The position numbers and the translations under genes were made by a program. This document shows, in pieces, positions 62,701 through 64,000 of a DNA stretch of 64,000 bases. Origin of the DNA: Heterodera schachtii (lineage: Eukaryota; Nematoda; Chromadorea; Rhabditida; Heteroderidae); NCBI GenBank assembly GCA_023374025.1, contig SIJG01000172.1:134720-198719 (forward strand). The letters run 5' to 3'. The notes beneath the pieces were generated by a model. It was given only the letters and a program-made list of their open reading frames with translations, did no database searches and had not been told where the DNA came from. Positions within the stretch are counted from its first letter, which is position 1. Each line of letters begins with the position of its first letter.

Positions 62701-64000
62701 GATTTCACTTTACAATAAAAATTTCTTAGTTTTATGATTTCCTCTTTTTTTATATCTTACCTTTATTAATTTTCTAATAAACTAGAAATTATTTTCTCTC
62801 TGCATTATAAAAGCATTAATAAATTTATTATTTAACAAAATGAAAGGAGTGCCAACTGCTGAAAAAATATTATTCACAAAAAATAACATGATTAAATTGA
62901 ATTTATTTATTTTTGCATTCTTTAAATTTTAAGTTTTATTTCAAATATTTTTTTTATTTTATCAAATATTTGATAAATGTATTTCGTTGTTTATTCTAAA
63001 TATTACAATTTTCATTGCGCGAAACTAATTTCATTTTAAAATAAAAATTCCAACTTTTATGATTTCCTCTATTTTTTAATCACTCGGCTACACGCGTATA
63101 TTATACTTTTTATCTTTGTTTGTTTTTTATGAAATTTATGTCTTTGTAAAAATCAATATTTAAGCTGGCTTATTTTTCTCTTAGTCTATCATTTGTTGCC
63201 ATATTTCATTTCGGGTTTTTAAGCTTGCTAATTAATTGATTTTTATCTTGTCGTTATAGTAGATAATTGGTACTTTTCTCTTGTAGGCTTGACAAAACTT
63301 TTAAAATTTGCAAAGAAAAATTTAAATAATTTTATTTATTTTTTGGTTTGTTTGGGAAAAAAATTCTACTTTTATTTCTCATAATATTTAAGGATTTGGT
63401 ATAAAATATTTTTTCAAAAATTTTTTTGATTTTGAATTATATTTAATGTTTTTCTTTTTAAATAATTCCTTCACTGATTATGAAAACATTTTATTTTACA
63501 AGAAAAGTAAGTGTAATAATGATGATGGGAAAGGATTGCTTAACTTTTTTCCATATTTTAATACTAAAATAAATAACTTTATACTGGATTTATTGTTTCA
63601 ATAATTTGGTTAAATAATTTTTAAATTCACATTATTTTACTTTTGGGTTCCTACCCTGGAAGGTACAATATTTTAATTTTTTTCGAATTAAATGCTTTCG
63701 CCGAGGCGAATATAAAATTTCTTTGAAATTTTCAAATAATTTTGTTCATTTTGCCGATCAATTTTCTGCGTTCGCTCTGTTCTTCCGAAAACCGGCATAA
63801 CCGAAAAATGGGTGTGCCGGTTTCTTTTTTCGGTTTTAAAAAATACACCCCTAAAGATTAAAGACGAAAACTCGTTGACAATATCGAGGTTTTTAATGAT
63901 ATTATAAATTTTGCTGAAATAAAAGTTTATCTTCACTTAAACCTAAAACTTTCTCTTTTTTTAACTCCTCAAAAGCGCAAAATTTCGCCCGTTTTGGACA
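53800..64000. other. AT-rich desert without recognisable genes
   Basis: About 10 kb without convincing coding, RNA or element structure. Small GC-richer islands at 54,475-54,525, 58,080-58,180, 61,225-61,430 and 63,700-63,830 do not read as exons. 57,630-57,725 has several GGTACCGGTA words. Confidence 0.65.
60841..60984 (+). repeat. Polypurine (GA-rich) tract
   Basis: About 145 bases that are almost all A and G (GAGAGA and GAAAGAAAAG runs), ending in 12 consecutive G at about 60,968-60,979. Such tracts can form triplex (H-) DNA and often disturb sequencing. Confidence 0.75.

Overview
The window is nuclear DNA of a very AT-rich invertebrate, most likely a nematode. The indications are spliced genes with 40-60 bp introns, a Maverick/Polinton DNA transposon, Ty3/Gypsy retrotransposons and CENP-B/pogo-type transposons. 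The base composition and the expanded family of small secreted proteins would suit a plant-parasitic tylenchid such as Meloidogyne, but nothing in the sequence fixes the genus.

Layout. 1-13,200 and 53,800-64,000 are AT deserts without recognisable genes. 13,260-13,720 holds tandem SINE-like units with tRNA-like heads. 13,736-17,791 is a truncated Maverick: packaging ATPase, three proteins of unknown function, and a DDE integrase with a chromodomain. 18,300-53,700 is dominated by one multicopy gene family. Its proteins have an N-terminal signal peptide, a conserved acidic/basic linker and three tandem ~50-residue helix-turn-helix (HTH) modules. I count about 13 gene-sized or partial copies on both strands plus about ten short relics. 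Only two are intact: 38,895-39,587 (+) and 48,212-48,886 (-). Copies share upstream modules containing GATCAGTAG, so they appear to have duplicated as units including about 0.2-0.7 kb of upstream DNA.

The family is interrupted by transposons. Two different LTR elements (19,471-21,856 and 24,149-27,644) sit within about 6 bp of the same homologous position in two different copies. Also present are a CENP-B/DDE_1 element (34,177-36,614) with tRNA-like sequences inside its terminal inverted repeats, two solo LTRs with perfect 5-bp target duplications, and several GC-rich hairpin repeats.

39,947-43,700 is a GC-richer island with two spliced genes. One is a ULP1/C48-type cysteine protease gene with an in-frame TAG beside the catalytic Cys motif. 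The other is a CCHC zinc-knuckle gene with a 45-bp tandem repeat. Both are peppered with a 9-bp DNA motif, G-N-GGGT-N'-CG, in which N and N' are complementary. It occurs in three reading frames, inside an intron and across a stop codon, so it looks constrained as nucleic acid rather than as peptide. This is the strongest candidate in the window for something undescribed. The secreted triple-HTH family is the second.
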